Origin: Calliopsis andreniformis
Taxonomy: Eukaryota; Arthropoda; Insecta; Hymenoptera; Andrenidae
Direction of reading: 5' to 3'
Length of the DNA stretch: 64,000 bases
Assembly: GCF_051401765.1 (NCBI RefSeq)
Contig: NW_027480440.1
Location: forward strand, 124,001-188,000
Part shown: in pieces, positions 27,670 to 40,751 of the stretch
How positions within the stretch are numbered: position 1 is the first letter of the stretch
Layout of the letters: every line of letters begins with the position of its first letter
Program-made: the position numbers and the translations under genes
The notes under the pieces: generated by a model
The model's database searches: none
What the model saw: the letters and a program-made list of their open reading frames with translations, nothing else
Told to the model about the DNA's origin: nothing

Positions 27670-30600
27670 GGATTGAAGATTGAGGATTGAGGATTGAGGA
27701 TTGAGGATTGAGGTTTGAGGACTGAGGATTGAGGATTGAGGATTGAGGAATGAAGATTGAGTATTGGGGATTGAAGATTGAGGATTGAGAATTGAGGATT
27801 GAGGATTGAGGACTGAAGATTGAATATCGATGATTGTAGATTGAGGATTGGGTATTGATGGTTGTGGATTGAGGACGAGGACTGAGGGTTGAGTATTGCT
27901 GTTTGAGGTCTGAGGATTGAGGATTGAGTATTGAGAATTGAGGGTTGAGGATTGAGGATTGAAGATTGTGGATTGGGTATTGAGGATTGAAGAATGAGGA
28001 TTGAGGATTGAGGATTGAGGATTGAGTTTTGAATACTGAGTATTGAGGATTGAAGATTGAGGATTGAGGACTGAGGATTGAGGATCGAGGATTGAGGATT
28101 GAGGATTGAGGATTGAAGATTGAGGATTGTGGATTGAGTATTGACGATTGAGGATTGAGTATTGAGGATTGAGTATTGAGGATTGATTATTGAAGATTGA
28201 GTATTGAGGATTGAAGATTGAGGATTGATAATTGAAGATTGAAGATTGAGTATTGATGATTGAAGGTTGAGGATTGAGGATTCATGTTTGAGGATTGAGG
28301 ACGGGGACTGACGTTTGAGGATTGAGGTTTGAGGATTGAGGATTGAGGATTTAGGACTGAGGATTGAGGATTGAGGATTGAGGGTTGTGGATTGAGGACG
28401 AGGACTGAGGGTTGAGTATTGATCTTTGAGGTCAGAGGATTGAGGATTGAGGATTGAGAATTGAGGAATGAGGATTGACGATAGAAGATTGAGGATTGAG
28501 GATTGAGGATTGAGGATTGAGGATTGAAGACTGAGGATTGGGTATTGAGGATTCAACATTGAGGATTGAGGGTTGAGGATTGAGGATTGAGGATTGACGA
28601 TTGAGGATTGAGGAATGAGAATCGAGGATTGAGGATTGAGGATTGAAGATTGAGGACTGGGCACTGAGGATTGAAGAATGAGGATTGAGGATTGAGGATT
28701 GAGGATTGAGGATTGAGGATTGCAGATTGAGTATTGAGGATTGAAGATTGAGGGTTGAAGATTGAGGATTGAGCATTGAGGATTGATGATTGAGGATTGA
28801 GGATTGAAGATTGAGTATTGAGAATTGAAGGTTGATGATTGAGGATTGAGCATTGAGGATCGAGGATTGAAGATTGAGGATTGGGGATTGAGGATTGACA
28901 ATTGAGGATTGAGTATTGAGGACTGAGAATTGAGCATTGAGGATTGATGATTGAGGATTGCGGATTGAAGATTGAGTATTGATGATTGAAGATTGAGTAT
29001 TGAGGATTGAAAATTGAGGATTGAGGATTGAGGATTGAGGATTGAGGATTGAAGATTGAGGATTGGGGACGGAGTGTTGAGTGTTGAGAGATGAGAATTG
29101 ATGTTTGTGGATAGAGATTTGAAGATTGCAGATTGAGTATTGAGTATTGAAAACTGTGAATTGACGATATTCCATTGAGGATTGGGGATTGACAACTGAT
29201 TGTTGAGGACTGAGGGCTGAAGATTGAGGATTCAGGATTGAGGATTCAGGATTAAGGTTTGAGGACTGAGGATTGAGGATCGACGATTGAGGATTGAGGA
29301 TTGAGGGTTGAAGATTGAGGATTGGGGACTGATGATTGAAGATTGAGGATTGAGGATTGAGGACTGAGGATTGTGGATTGAGGATTGAATGTTCAGTATT
29401 GAGGATTGAAGACTGAGGATTGGGTATTGAGGATTTAGCATTGGGGATTGAGGGTTGAGGATTGAGGATTGAGGATTGAGGATTGAGGGTTGTGGATTGA
29501 GGACGAGGACTGAGGGTTGAGTATTGGTGTTTGAAGTCTGAGGATTGAGGATTGAGGATTGAGAATTGAGGATTGAGGATTGAGGATTGAAGATTGAGGA
29601 TTCGGTATTGAGGATTGAAGAATGAGGATTGAGGAGTGATGACTGAGGATTGAGGATTGCAGTTTGAGTATTGTGGATTGAAGATTGAGGATTGAGGATT
29701 GAGGATTGAGGATTGAGAATTGAGGATTGAGGATTGAGGATTGAAGATTGAGGATTGAGGATTGAGGATTGAGGATTGAGGTTTGAGGACTGAGGATTGA
29801 GGATTGAGGATTGAGGAATGAAGATTGAGTATTGGGGATTGAAGATTGAGGATTGAGGATTGAGGATTGAGGATTGTGGACTGAAGATTGAATATCGATG
29901 ATTGAAGATTGAGGATTGGGTATTGATGGTTGTGGATTGAGGACGAGGACTGAGGATTGAGTATTGCTGTTTGAGGTCTGAGGATTGAGGATTGAGTATT
30001 GAGAATTGAGGGTTGAGGATTGAGGATTGAAGATTGTGGATCGGGTATTGAGGATTGAAGAATGAGGATTGAGGATTGAGGATTGAGAATTGAGTATTGA
30101 ATATTGAGTATTGAGGATTGAAGATTGAGGATTGAGGATTGAGGATTGAGGATCGAGGATTGAGGATTGAGGATTGAGGATTGAGGATTGAGGAATGAAG
30201 CTTGAGTATTGAGGATTGAAGATTGAGGATTGAGGATTGAGGATTGAGGATTGAGGATTGAGGATTGAAGACTGAGGATTGCGGATTGAGTATTGACGAT
30301 TGAGGATTGAGTATTGAGGATTGAGTATTGAGGATTGATTATTGAAGATTGAGTATTGAGGATTGAAGATTGAGGATTGATAATTGAAGATTGAAGATTG
30401 AGTATTGATGATTGAAGGTTGAGGATTGAGGATTCATGTTTGAGGATTGAGGACGGGGACTGACGGTTGAGGATTGAGGTTTGAGGATTGAGGATTGAGG
30501 ATTTAGGACTGAGGATTGAGGATTCAGGATTGAGGGTTGTGGATTGAGGACGAGGACTGAGGGTTGAGTATTGATTTTTGAGGTCAGAGGACTGAGGATT

Positions 30601-30795
30601 GAGGATTGAGAATTGAGGATTGAGGATTGACGATTGAAGATTGAGGATTGAGGATTGAGGATTGAGGATTGAGGATTGAAGACTGAGGATTGGGTATTGA
30701 GGATTCAACATTGAGGATTGAGGGTTGAGGATTGAGGATTGAGGATTGACGAATGAGGATTGAGGAATCAGAATCGAGGATTGAGGATTGAGGAT
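27670..30795 (+). repeat. 3.1-kb copy of 18.9-22.1 kb
   Basis: This is the partner of 18,948-22,080 in the same orientation, differing by a few substitutions and one heptamer. The longest minus-strand open frame of the window (28,432-30,816, 794 codons) lies almost wholly inside it. That frame contains only NPQSSIL variants, begins at a GTG created by the unit GGGCACTG, and ends at GTCAGAG. It is not a gene. Confidence 0.85.
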
Positions 30796-33045
30796 TGAAG
30801 ATTGAGGACTGGGCACTGAGGATTGAAGAATGAGGATTGAGGATTGAGGACTGAGGATTGAGGATTGAGGATTGAATGTTCAGTATTGAGGATTGAAGAC
30901 TGAGGATTGGGTATTGAGGATTTAGCATTGGGGATTGAGGGTTGAGGATTGAGGATTGAGGATTGAGGATTGAGGGTTGTGGATTGAGGACGAGGACTGA
31001 GGGTTGAGTATTGGTGTTTGAAGTCTGAGGATTGAGGATTGAGGATTGAGAATTGAGGATTGAGGATTGAGGATTGAAGATTGAGGATTCGGTATTGAGG
31101 ATTGAAGAATGAGGATTGAGGAGTGAGGACTGAGGATTGAGGATTGCAGTTTGAGTATTGAGGATTGAAGATTGAGGATTGAGGATTGAGGATTGAGGAT
31201 TGAAGATTGACGATTGAGGATTGGGTATCGATGGTTGTGGATTGAGGACGAGGACTGAGGGTTGAGTATTGCTGTTTGAGGTCTGAGGATTGAGGACTGG
31301 GTATTGAGAATTGAGGGTTGAGGATTGAGGATTGAAGATTGTGGATTGGGTATTGAGGATTGAAGAATGAGGATTGAGGATTCAGTATTGAGGATTGAGG
31401 ATTGCAGTTTGAGTATTGAGGATTGAAGATTGAGGATTGAGGTTTGAGGATTGAGGATTGAGGATTTAGGACTGAGGATTGAGGATTGAGGTTTGTGGAT
31501 TGAGGACGAGGACTGAGGGTTGAGTATCGATGTTTGAGGTCTGAGGATTGAGGATTGAGGATTGAGAATTGAGGATTGAGGATTGAGGATTGAAGATTGA
31601 GGATTGAGGATTGAGGATTGAGGATTGAGGATTGAAGACTGAGGATTGGGTATTGAGGATTCAACATTGAGGATTGAGGGTTGAGGATTGAGGATTGAGG
31701 ATTGACGATTGAGGATTGAGGAATGAGAATCGAGGATTGAGGATTGAGGATTGAAGATTGAGGACTGGGCACTGAGGATTGAAGAATGAGGATTGAGGAT
31801 TGAGGATTGAGGATTGAGGATTGCAGATTGAGTATTGAGGATTGAAGATTGAGGGTTGAGGATTGAGGATTGAGGATTGAGCATTGAGGATTGATGATTG
31901 AGGATTGAGGATTGAGTATTGAGGATTGAAGATTGAGGATTGAGGATTGAGGATTGAAGATTGAGGACTGAGTGTTGAGGGATGCGTGATGAGAATTGAC
32001 GTTAGGGGATTGAGATTTGAAGATTGAAGAATGGGGATTGAGTATTGCAAGCTGTGAATTGAGGATATTCTATTGAGGATTGAGGATTGACAATTGATTG
32101 TTGAGGACTTATGGCTGAAGATTGAGGATTGAGGATTGAGGATTGAGGATTGAGGATTGAGGATTGAAGATTGAGGATTGGGGACGGAGTGTTGAGTGTT
32201 GAGAGATGAGAATTGATGTTTGTGGATAGAGATTTGAAGATTGCAGATTGAGTATTGAGTATTGAAAACTGTGAATTGATGATATTCCATTGAGGATTGG
32301 GGATTGACAACTGATTGTTGAGGACTGAGGGCTGAAGATTGAGGATTCAGGATTGAGGATTCAGGATTAAGGTTTGAGGACTGAGGATTGAGGATTGAGG
32401 ATTGAGGATTGAGGATTGAGGATTGAAGATTGAGGATTGGGTATTGCGGATTGAACATTGAGGATTGAGGATTGAGGATTGAGGACTGAGGATCGAGGAT
32501 TGAGGATTGAGGATTGAGGGTTGAAGATTGAGGATTGGGGACTGAAGATTGAAGATTGAGGATTGAGGATTGAGGACTGAGGATTGAGAATTGAGGATTG
32601 AATGTTCAGTATTGAGGATTGAAGACTCAGGATTGGGTATTGAGGATTTAGCATTGGAGATTGAGGGTTGAGGATTGAGGATTGAGGATTGAGGATTGAG
32701 GGTTGTGGATTGAGGACGAGGACTGAGGGTTGAGTATTGGTGTTTGAAGTCTGAGGATTGAGGATTGAGGATTGAGAATTGAGGATTGAGGATTGAGGAT
32801 TGAAGATTGAGGATTCGGTATTGAGGATTGAAGAATGACGATTGAGGAGTGAGGACTGAGGATTGAGGATTGCAGTTTGAGTATTGAGGATTGAAGATTG
32901 AGGATTGAGGATTGAGGATTGAGGATTGAGGATTGAGGATTGAGAATTGAGGATTGAGGATTGAGGATTGAAGATTGAGGATTGAGGATTGAGGATTGAG
33001 GATTGAGGTTTGAGGACTGAGGATTGAGGATTGAGGATTGAGGAA
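30796..33045 (+). repeat. Family 1 composite: 12.4-13.6 kb joined to 24.7-25.4 kb
   Basis: About 30,960-32,160 copies half of the 2.7-kb higher-order repeat at offset 18,596 (ATTCGGTATT 12,491/31,087; GGATGCGTG 13,383/31,979). An overlapping stretch up to about 33,045 follows 24.0-25.5 kb at offset 7,559 (24,420/31,979). The switch between the two parents falls in shared sequence, as expected from unequal exchange. No gene is present. Confidence 0.8.
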
Positions 33046-34429
33046 TGAGGATTGAAGATTGAGGATTGGGGATTGAGTATTGACGATTGAGGATTGAGTA
33101 TTGAGGATTGAGTATTGAGGATTGATTATTGAAGATTGAGTATTGAGGATTGAATATTGAGGATTGATAATTGAAGATTGAAGATTGAGTATTGATGATT
33201 GAAGGTTGAGGATTGAGGATTCATGTTTGAGGATTGAGGACGGGGACTGACGGTTGAGGATTGAGGTTTGAGGATTGAGGATTGAGGATTTAGGACTGAG
33301 GATTGAGGATTGAGGATTGAGGGTTGTGGATTGAGGACGAGGACTGAGGGTTGAGTATTGATCTTTGAGGTCAGAGGATTGAGGACTGAGGATTGAGGAT
33401 TGAAGATTGAAAATTGATGATTGAAGATTGAGGATCGAGGATTGAGGGTTGTGGATTGAGGACGAGGACTGAGGGTTGAGTATTGATGTTTGAGGTCTGA
33501 GGATTGAGGATTGAGGATTGAGAATTGAGGACTGAGGATTGAGGATTGAAGATTGAGGATTGGGTATTGCGGATTGAACATTGAGGATTGAGGATTGAGG
33601 ATTGAGGACTGAGGATCGAGGATTGAGGTTGAGGATTGAGGGCTGAAGATTGAGGATTGGAGACTGAGGATTGAAGACTGAGGATTGAGGATTGAGGACT
33701 GAGGATTGAGGATTGAGGATTGAGGATTGAGGATTGAGGATTGAGGATTGAGGATTGAAGATAGAGGATTGGGGACGGAGTGTTGAGTGTTGAGAGATGA
33801 GAATTGATGTTTGTGGATAGAGATTTGAAGATTGCAGATTGAGTATTGAGTATTGAAAACTGTGAATTGACGATATTCCATTGAGGATTGGGGATTGACA
33901 ACTGATTGTTGAGGACTGAGGGCTGAAGAGTGAGGATTCAGGATTGAGGATTCAGGATTAAGGTTTGAGGACTGAGGATTGAGGATTGAGGATTGGGGAC
34001 TGAATATTGAGTATTGAGGATTGAAGATTGAGGATTGAGGATTGAGGGTTGAGGATTGAGGACGAGGACCGACGGTTGAGGATTGAGGTTTGAGGACTGA
34101 CGATTGAGGATTGAGGTTTGAGGACTGAGGATTGAGGATTGAGGATTGAGGATTGAGGGTTGTGAATTCAGGACCAGGACTCAGGGTTGAGCATTGATGT
34201 TTGAAATCTGAGGATTGAGGATTGAGGATTGAGAATTGAGGATTGAGGATTGAGGATTGAGGGTTGTGTATTGAGGACGAGTACTGAGGGTTGAGTATTG
34301 ATGTTTGAGGTCTGAGGATTGAGGATCGAGGATTGAGAATTGAGGATTGAGGATTGCGGATAGAAGGTTGAGGATTGGGTATTGCGGATTGAACATTGAG
34401 GATTGAGGATTGAGGATTCAGGATTGAGA
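33046..34429 (+). repeat. Transition from family 1 to family 2
   Basis: The last clear family 1 markers are the TCTTTGAGG unit at 33,362 and GATGTTTGAGGTCTGAG near 33.49 kb. One 6-bp unit (GTTGAG) near 33.63 kb shifts the register. From about 34.0 kb units typical of family 2 begin, with the first GAATTC at 34,164. Its context recurs at 53,218. No gene is present. Confidence 0.7.
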
Positions 34430-36620
34430 ATTCGGGATTGAGGTTTGAGGACTGTAGATTGAGGGTTGAGGACTGAGGATTGAGGATTGGCGCTTGAGGA
34501 TTGAGGATTGAGGATGGACGATTGAAGAGAGAGTACTGAGTGTTGAGGATTGAGTGTTGAGAATTGATGTTTGAGGATTGAGATTTGATTATTGAATATT
34601 GTGTATTGAGTATTGAACCATGAGAATTCAGGATATTCTATTGAGTATTGAGAACTGAGGATTGATGATTGAGTATTGAGGACTGATGGTTGAGGGTTGA
34701 GTGCTGAATACTGAGGATTGAGGATTGAGCATTGAGGATTGAGGATTGAGGATTGAAGATTGAGTATTGATGATTGAAGATGGGTGGATTGAGGTTTGAG
34801 GTTTGAGGATTGAGGACGAGTACTGACGGTTGAGGATTGAGGTTTGAGGATTGTGGATTGAGGATTGAGGATTGAGGATTGAGGATTGAGGATTGAGGAC
34901 AGAGGATTGAGGATTGAGGATTGATGGCTGCAGATTGATGATTGCAGATAGAGAATTGAGGATTGAGTATTGCGGATTGAGGATTGAGTATTGAGAATTG
35001 AACATTGAGGATTGAGGATTGGGGTTAGAATATTGTGGACTGAGGGTTGAGGATTGGGTGTTGAGAATTGATGTTTGAGGATTGAGATCTGAATGTTGAA
35101 GATTGTGGATTGAGTATTTAAAACTGGGAATTAACGATATACTGTCGAGGATTGAGAATTGAGGATTGAGGATTGAGGTTTGAGGATTGAGGATTGGGAA
35201 TTGAGGATTGAGGATTGAGGATTGAGGATTGAGGATTGTGGATTGAGGATTGAGGATTGAGGATTGAGGATTGAGGATTGAGGATTGAGTATTGAGGATT
35301 GAGGATTGAGGATTGAGAATTGAGGATTGAGGATTGAGGATTGAGGATTGAGGATTGAGGATTGAGGATTGAGGATTGAGGATTGAGGATTGAGTGTTGA
35401 GGACTGAGGATTGAAGATTGATGGCTGAGGACTGAGTCTTGAGGTTTCAGGGTTGAGGATTGAGGATTGAGCATTGAATATTGAGGATTGAGATTTGTGG
35501 ACTGAAGTATGAACATTAACGGTTGAGGACTGAGGCCTGAGATTTGAGGATTGTAGATTGAGGATTGACGATTGAGGATTGAGGACTGAGGATAGAGGAT
35601 TGAGGATTGAGTGTTGAGGATTGAGGATTGAGGATTGAGGATTGAGGATTGCGGATTGAGGTTTGGTGATTGAAGATTGAGGATTGAGCATTAAGTATTC
35701 TGGATTGAGTGTTGAGGATTGTAGATTGAGGATTGAGGACTGAGGATTGAAGATTGATGACTGAGGACTGAGTGTTGAGGTTTCAGGGTTGAGGATTGAG
35801 GATTGAGCATTGAATATTGAGGATTGAGATTTCTGGACTGAGGTATGAACACTAACGGTTGAGGATTGAGGACTGAGATTTGAGGATTGAGGATTGAGGA
35901 TAGAGCACTGAGGATTGAGGTTTGAGCACTGAGATTTGAATATTGAAAATTGAGGGTTGAGTATTGAAAACTGAGCATTGAGGATATACTGTTGAGGATT
36001 GAGGATTGAGGGTTGAGTACTGAGGATTGAGGGTTGAAGACTGAGGATTGACGATAGAGTATTGAAGGTTGAGGAATGAGGGTTGAGCATTGAGTGTGGA
36101 GAATTGTTGTTCGTAGACTGAAATTTGAAGAATGAGGATTGAGTATTGAATAGTGAGAATTGATGCTATTTTATTGAGGATTGAGGATTGAGGATTGAGG
36201 ACTGAGGATTGAGGATTGGTGACTGAGGATTGAGGATTGAGGATTAAGGATTCAGGATTGAGGATTGAGGATTGAGTATTGAGGATTGAGGGTTGAGGAT
36301 TGAGGTTTTGAGGATTGAGTATTGAGGATTGAGGATTGAGGATTGAGGAGAGAGGATTGAGGATTGAGGATTGATGGCTGCAGATTGATGATTGAAAATA
36401 CAGAATTGAGGATGGAGTAATGCGGATTGAGGATTGAGGATTGAGAATTGAATATTGACGATTGAGGATTGAGGATAGAATATTGTGGACTGAGGGTTGA
36501 GGATTGGGTGTTGAGAATTGATGTTTGAGGATTGAGATCTGAATGTTGAAGATTGTGGATTTAGTATTTAAAACTGTGACTTAAGGATATACTGTTGCGG
36601 ATTGAGAATTGAGGTTTGAG
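34430..36620 (+). repeat. Family 2 module, copy 1
   Basis: This is the first of three copies, with others from about 40,752 and 53,876. The entry mark TTCGGGATTGAGG is at 34,431, 40,752 and 53,876. The mark GTTGTTCGTAGACTG is at 36,106, 42,441 and 55,487. The offset to copy 2 changes from 6,321 to 6,335, two heptamers. It carries CATGAGAATTCAGG at about 34,620. No gene is present. Confidence 0.85.
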
Positions 36621-38290
36621 GATTGAGGTTTGAGGGTTGAGGATTGTGGATTGAGGATTGAGGATTGAGGATTGAGGATTGAGGATTGAGGATTGAGAAT
36701 TGAGGACTGATGATTGAGGATTGAGGATTGAGGATTGAGGATTGAGGATTGAGGATTGAGGACTGAGGGTTGAGGATTGAGGATTGAGGATTGAGGATTG
36801 AGGATTGAGTATTGGGGATTCAGGATTGTGGTTTGAGGACTGAGGATTGAGGATTGAGGATTGAGGATTGAGAATTGAAGATTGAGGATTGAGTATTGAG
36901 GACTAAGGATTGAGGATTGAGGATTGAGTGTTGAGGATTGAAGATTGAGGATTGAGGATTGAGGACTGCGGATTGAGGATTGAGGAGTGAAGAGAGAGGA
37001 CTGAGTATTGAGGATTGAGTGTTGAGAATTGATGTTTGAGGATTGAGATTTGATTATTGAATTTTGTGGATTGAGTATTGAACCATGAGAATTCAGGATA
37101 TTCTATTGAGTATTGAGAAGTGAGGATTGATGGTTGAGTATTGAGGATTGATGGTTGAGGGTTTTGTGTTGAATATTGAGGATTGAGGATTGAGGATTGA
37201 GGATTGAGGATTGAAGATTGAGGATTGGGGATTGAGGGTTGACGATTGAGGATTGAGTATAGAGAAATGAGAATTGAGGATTGAGGATTGAGGATTCGGT
37301 ATTGAGGATTGAAGATTGAGGATTGAGGATTGAGGATTGATGATTGAGGACTGAGTGTTGATGGTTGAGTGATGAGAATTGATGTTTGTGGATTGAGATT
37401 TGAAGATTGAAGAATGGGGATTGAGTATTGAAAACTGTGAACTGAGGATATTCTATTGAGGATTGAGGATTGACAACTGATTGTTGCGGACTCAGGGCTG
37501 AAGATTGAGGATTAAGGATTGAGGATTCAGGATTGAGGTTTGAGGACTGAGGATTGAGGATTGAGGATTGAGGATTGAGGGTTGTGAATTCAGGACGAGG
37601 ACTGAGGGTTGAGTATTGATGTTTGAAATCTGAGGATTGAGGATTGAGGATTGAGAATTGAGGATTGAGGATTGAGGATTGAGTATTGAGGATTGAGGAT
37701 TGAGGATTGAAGATTGAATATTGATGATTGAAGATTGAGGATCGAGGAATGAGGGTTGTGGATTGAGGACGAGGACTGAGGGTTGAGTATTGATGTTTGA
37801 GGTCTGAGGATTGAGGATTGAGGATCGAGAATTGGGGATTGAGGATTGCGGATAGAAGATTCAGGATTGGGTATTGCGGATTGAACATTGAGGATTGAGG
37901 ATTGAGGATTGAGGATTGAGGACTGAAGATTGAATATTGAGGATTGAAGATTGACGATTGAGGATTGAGGATTGAGGGTTGAGGATTGAGGATTGAGGAT
38001 TGAGGATTGAGGATTGAAGATTGAGTATTGAGGATTGAAGATTGGGGATTGAGGATTGAAGATTGAGGATTGGGGACTGAGTATTGAGGGTTGAGTGATG
38101 AGAATTGATGTTTGTGAATAGAGGGCTGAAGATTGCAGATTGAGTATTGAGTATTGAAAACTGTGAATTGAGGATATTCTATTGAGGATTAAGGATTCAC
38201 AACTGATTGTTGAGGACCTAGGGCTGAAGATTGAGGATTCAGTGTTGAGGATTCAGGATTGAGGTTTGAGGACTGAGGATTGAGGGTTGA

Positions 38291-38760
38291 GGATTGAGGA
38301 TTGAGGATTGAGGATTGAAGACTGAGGATTGGGTATTGAGGATTGAACATTGAGGATTGAGTGTTGAGGGTAGAGGATTGAGGATTGAGGATTGAAGGTT
38401 GAATATTAATGACTGAATATTGAGGATTGAGGATTGAGGGTTGTGGATTGAGGACGAGGACTGAGGGTTGAGTATTGATGTTTGAAGTCTGAGGATTCAG
38501 GATTGAGGATTGAGGACTGAGAATTGAGGATTGAGGATTGAGGATTGAGGATTGAGGATTGAAGACTGAGGATTGGGTATTGAGGATTGAACATTGAGGA
38601 TTGAGTGTTGAGGGTAGAGGATTGAGGATTGAGGATTGAAGGTTGAATATTAATGACTGAATATTGAGGATTGAGGATTGAGGGTTGTGGATTGAGGACG
38701 AGGACTGAGGGTTGAGTATTGATGTTTGAAGTCTGAGGATTCAGGATTGAGGATAGAGAA
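38291..38760 (+). repeat. 244-bp tandem duplication
   Basis: GATTGAACATTGAGG, followed by GTGTTGAGGGTAGAGG and GAATATTAATGACTG, occurs at 38,341 and again at 38,585. The 244-bp spacing is one short of a multiple of seven, accounted for by one GACGAG unit in the copy. Related single copies lie in the 5-kb repeats, for example near 43.4 and 45.4 kb. Confidence 0.82.
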
Positions 38761-39203
38761 TTGAGGATTGAGGATTGAGGATGGAGGATTGAAGAGAGAG
38801 GACTGAGTGTTGAGGATTGAGTGTTGAGAATTGATGTTTGAGGATTGAGATTTGATTATTGAATATTGTGGATTGAGTATTGAACCATGAGAATTCAGGT
38901 TATCCTATTGAGTATTGAGAACTGAGGATTGATGATTGAGTATTGAGGACTGATGGTTGACGGTTGATTGCTGAATACTGAGGATTGAGGATTGAGCATT
39001 GAGGATTGAGGATTGAGGATTGAAGGTTGAGTATTGATGATTGAAGATGGGAGGACTGAGGTTTCAGGTTTGAGGATTGAGGACGAGTACTGACGGTTGA
39101 GGATTGAGGTTTGAGGATTGTGGATTGAGGATTGAGAATGAGGGCTTAGGGTTGAGGATTGAGAATGAGGGCTGAGGGTTGAGGATTGAGGTTTGAGTAT
39201 AGA

Positions 39204-39221
39204 ATCCTGAGAATTCAGGAT
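39204..39221 (+). other. Short inverted repeat around GAATTC
   Basis: ATCCTGA and TCAGGAT form a perfect 7-bp stem around a GAAT loop. The site is embedded in ATAGAATCCTGAGAATTC and contains an EcoRI recognition sequence. The same 18 bp recurs at 44,058, 46,056, 49,113, 51,111, 57,097 and 62,220, always in family 2. There is no T-run after it, so it is not a bacterial-type terminator. It is the only repeated hairpin I noticed in the window. Any function is unknown. Confidence 0.7.
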
Positions 39222-39620
39222 ATTCTATTGAGTATTGAGGATTGAGGATTGATGGTTGAGTATTGAGGATTGTGTATTGAGGATTGAGGATTGAGGATTG
39301 AGGATTGAAGATTGAGTATTGAGGATTGAAGCCTGACGATTGAGGATTGAGGATTGAGGATTGAGGATTGAGGATGGAGGATTGAGGATTGAGTATTGAG
39401 TATTGAAGATTGATGATCGACGATTGAGGATTGAGGATTGAAGATTGAGGATTGGTTACTGAGTGTTGATGGTTGAATGATGAGAATTGATGTTTGTGGA
39501 TAGAGATTTGAAGATTGGAGGTTGAGTATTGAGTATTGAAAACTGTGAATAGATGGTATTCTATTGAGGATTGAGGATTGACAACTGATTGTTGAGGACT
39601 GAAGGCTGAAGATAGATGAT

Positions 39621-40751
39621 TCAGAATTGATGTTTCAGGATTGAGGTTTGAGGACTGAGGATTGAGGATTGAGGATTGAGGATTGAGGATTGAGGATTGA
39701 GAATTGAAGATTGAGGATTGAGGATTGAGGTTTGTGGATTGAGGACGAGGACTGAGGGTTGAGTATTGACGTTTGAGGTCCGAGGCTTGAGGATTGAGGA
39801 TTGAGAATTGAGTATTGAGGATTGAAGATTGAGGATTGAGGATTGAGGATTGAGGATTGAGGACTGAGGATTGAGGATTGAAGATTGAGTATTGAGGATT
39901 GAAGATTGAGGATTGAGGATTGAGGATTGAGGATTGAGGATTGAGGATTGAAGATTGAGGATTGGGGATTGAGGATTGACGATTGAGGATTGAGCATTGA
40001 GGATTGAGAGTTGAGAATTGAAGATTGAGGATTGGGTATTGAGGATTGAAGAATGAGGATTAAGGATTGAGGATTGAGGATTGAGGATTGAGGATTGAGG
40101 ATTGAGGATTGAGGATTGAGGATTGAGGACAGAGGATTGAGGATTGAGGATTGATGGCTGCAGATTGATGACTGAAGATAGAGAATTGAGGATTGAGTAT
40201 TGCGGATTGAGGATTGAGTATTGAGAATTGAACATTGAGGATTGAGGATTGGGGATAGAATATTGTGGACTGAGGGTTGAGGATTGGGTGTTGAGAATTG
40301 ATGTTTGAGGATTGAGATCTGAATGTTGAAGATTGTGGATTGAGTATTTAAAACTGGGAATTAAGGATATACTGTCGAGGATTGAGAATTGAGGATTGAG
40401 GATTGAGGTTTGAGGATTGAGGATTGAGAATTGAGGATTGAGGGTTGAGGATTGAGGATTGAGGATTGTGGATTGAGGATTGAGGATTGAGGATTGAGGA
40501 TTGAGGATTGAGGATTGAGGATTGAGTATTGAGGATTGAAGATTGAGGATTGAAGATTGAGGATTGAAGATTGAGGACTGAGTGTTAAGGGTTGAGTGAT
40601 GAGAATTGATGTTTGTGGATTGAGATTTGAAGATTGAAGAATGGGGATTGAGTATTGAAAACTGTTAATTGAGGATATTCGATTGAGGACTGAGGATTGA
40701 CAATTGATTGTTGAGGACTGAGGGCTGATATTGAGGATTCAGGATTGAGAA
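39621..40751 (+). repeat. Family 2 linker before module copy 2
   Basis: This is heptamer array with GAGGACAGAGG and TGATGGCTGCAGATTG units near 40.13 kb that also occur near 34.9, 41.2 and 54.3 kb. The run near 40.53-40.75 kb matches the stretch before 53,876. A 6-bp unit near 40.73 kb (GGCTGA followed by TATTGAG) shifts the register and is shared with 53.85 kb. No gene is present. Confidence 0.72.

Larger units (their letters stand above)
36621..39620 (+). repeat. Family 2 mosaic
   Basis: This is heptamer array with several shorter duplicated pieces. The part 37.1-37.9 kb resembles 52.6-53.5 kb at about 15.6 kb offset. The part 38.3-38.8 kb holds a 244-bp tandem duplication. The part 39.33-39.51 kb recurs at the very end of the window. 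GAATTC occurs at 37,089, 38,891 and 39,211. No gene is present. Confidence 0.72.

Noticed and set aside
27072..29195. Minus-strand open frame of 707 codons
   Set aside because: It contains only NPQSSIL-type units, overlaps the 794-codon frame in another phase, and has no domain or composition shift.
28432..30816. Minus-strand open frame of 794 codons
   Set aside because: It encodes only variants of NPQSSIL, starts at a GTG made by a variant heptamer (GGGCACTG), has no upstream signal, and overlaps equally repetitive frames in other phases. It is explained by the repeat arithmetic.
39204..39221. Transcription terminator
   Set aside because: The stem is 7 bp with an A/T-rich top and no T-run, there is no gene upstream, and identical copies occur throughout the satellite.
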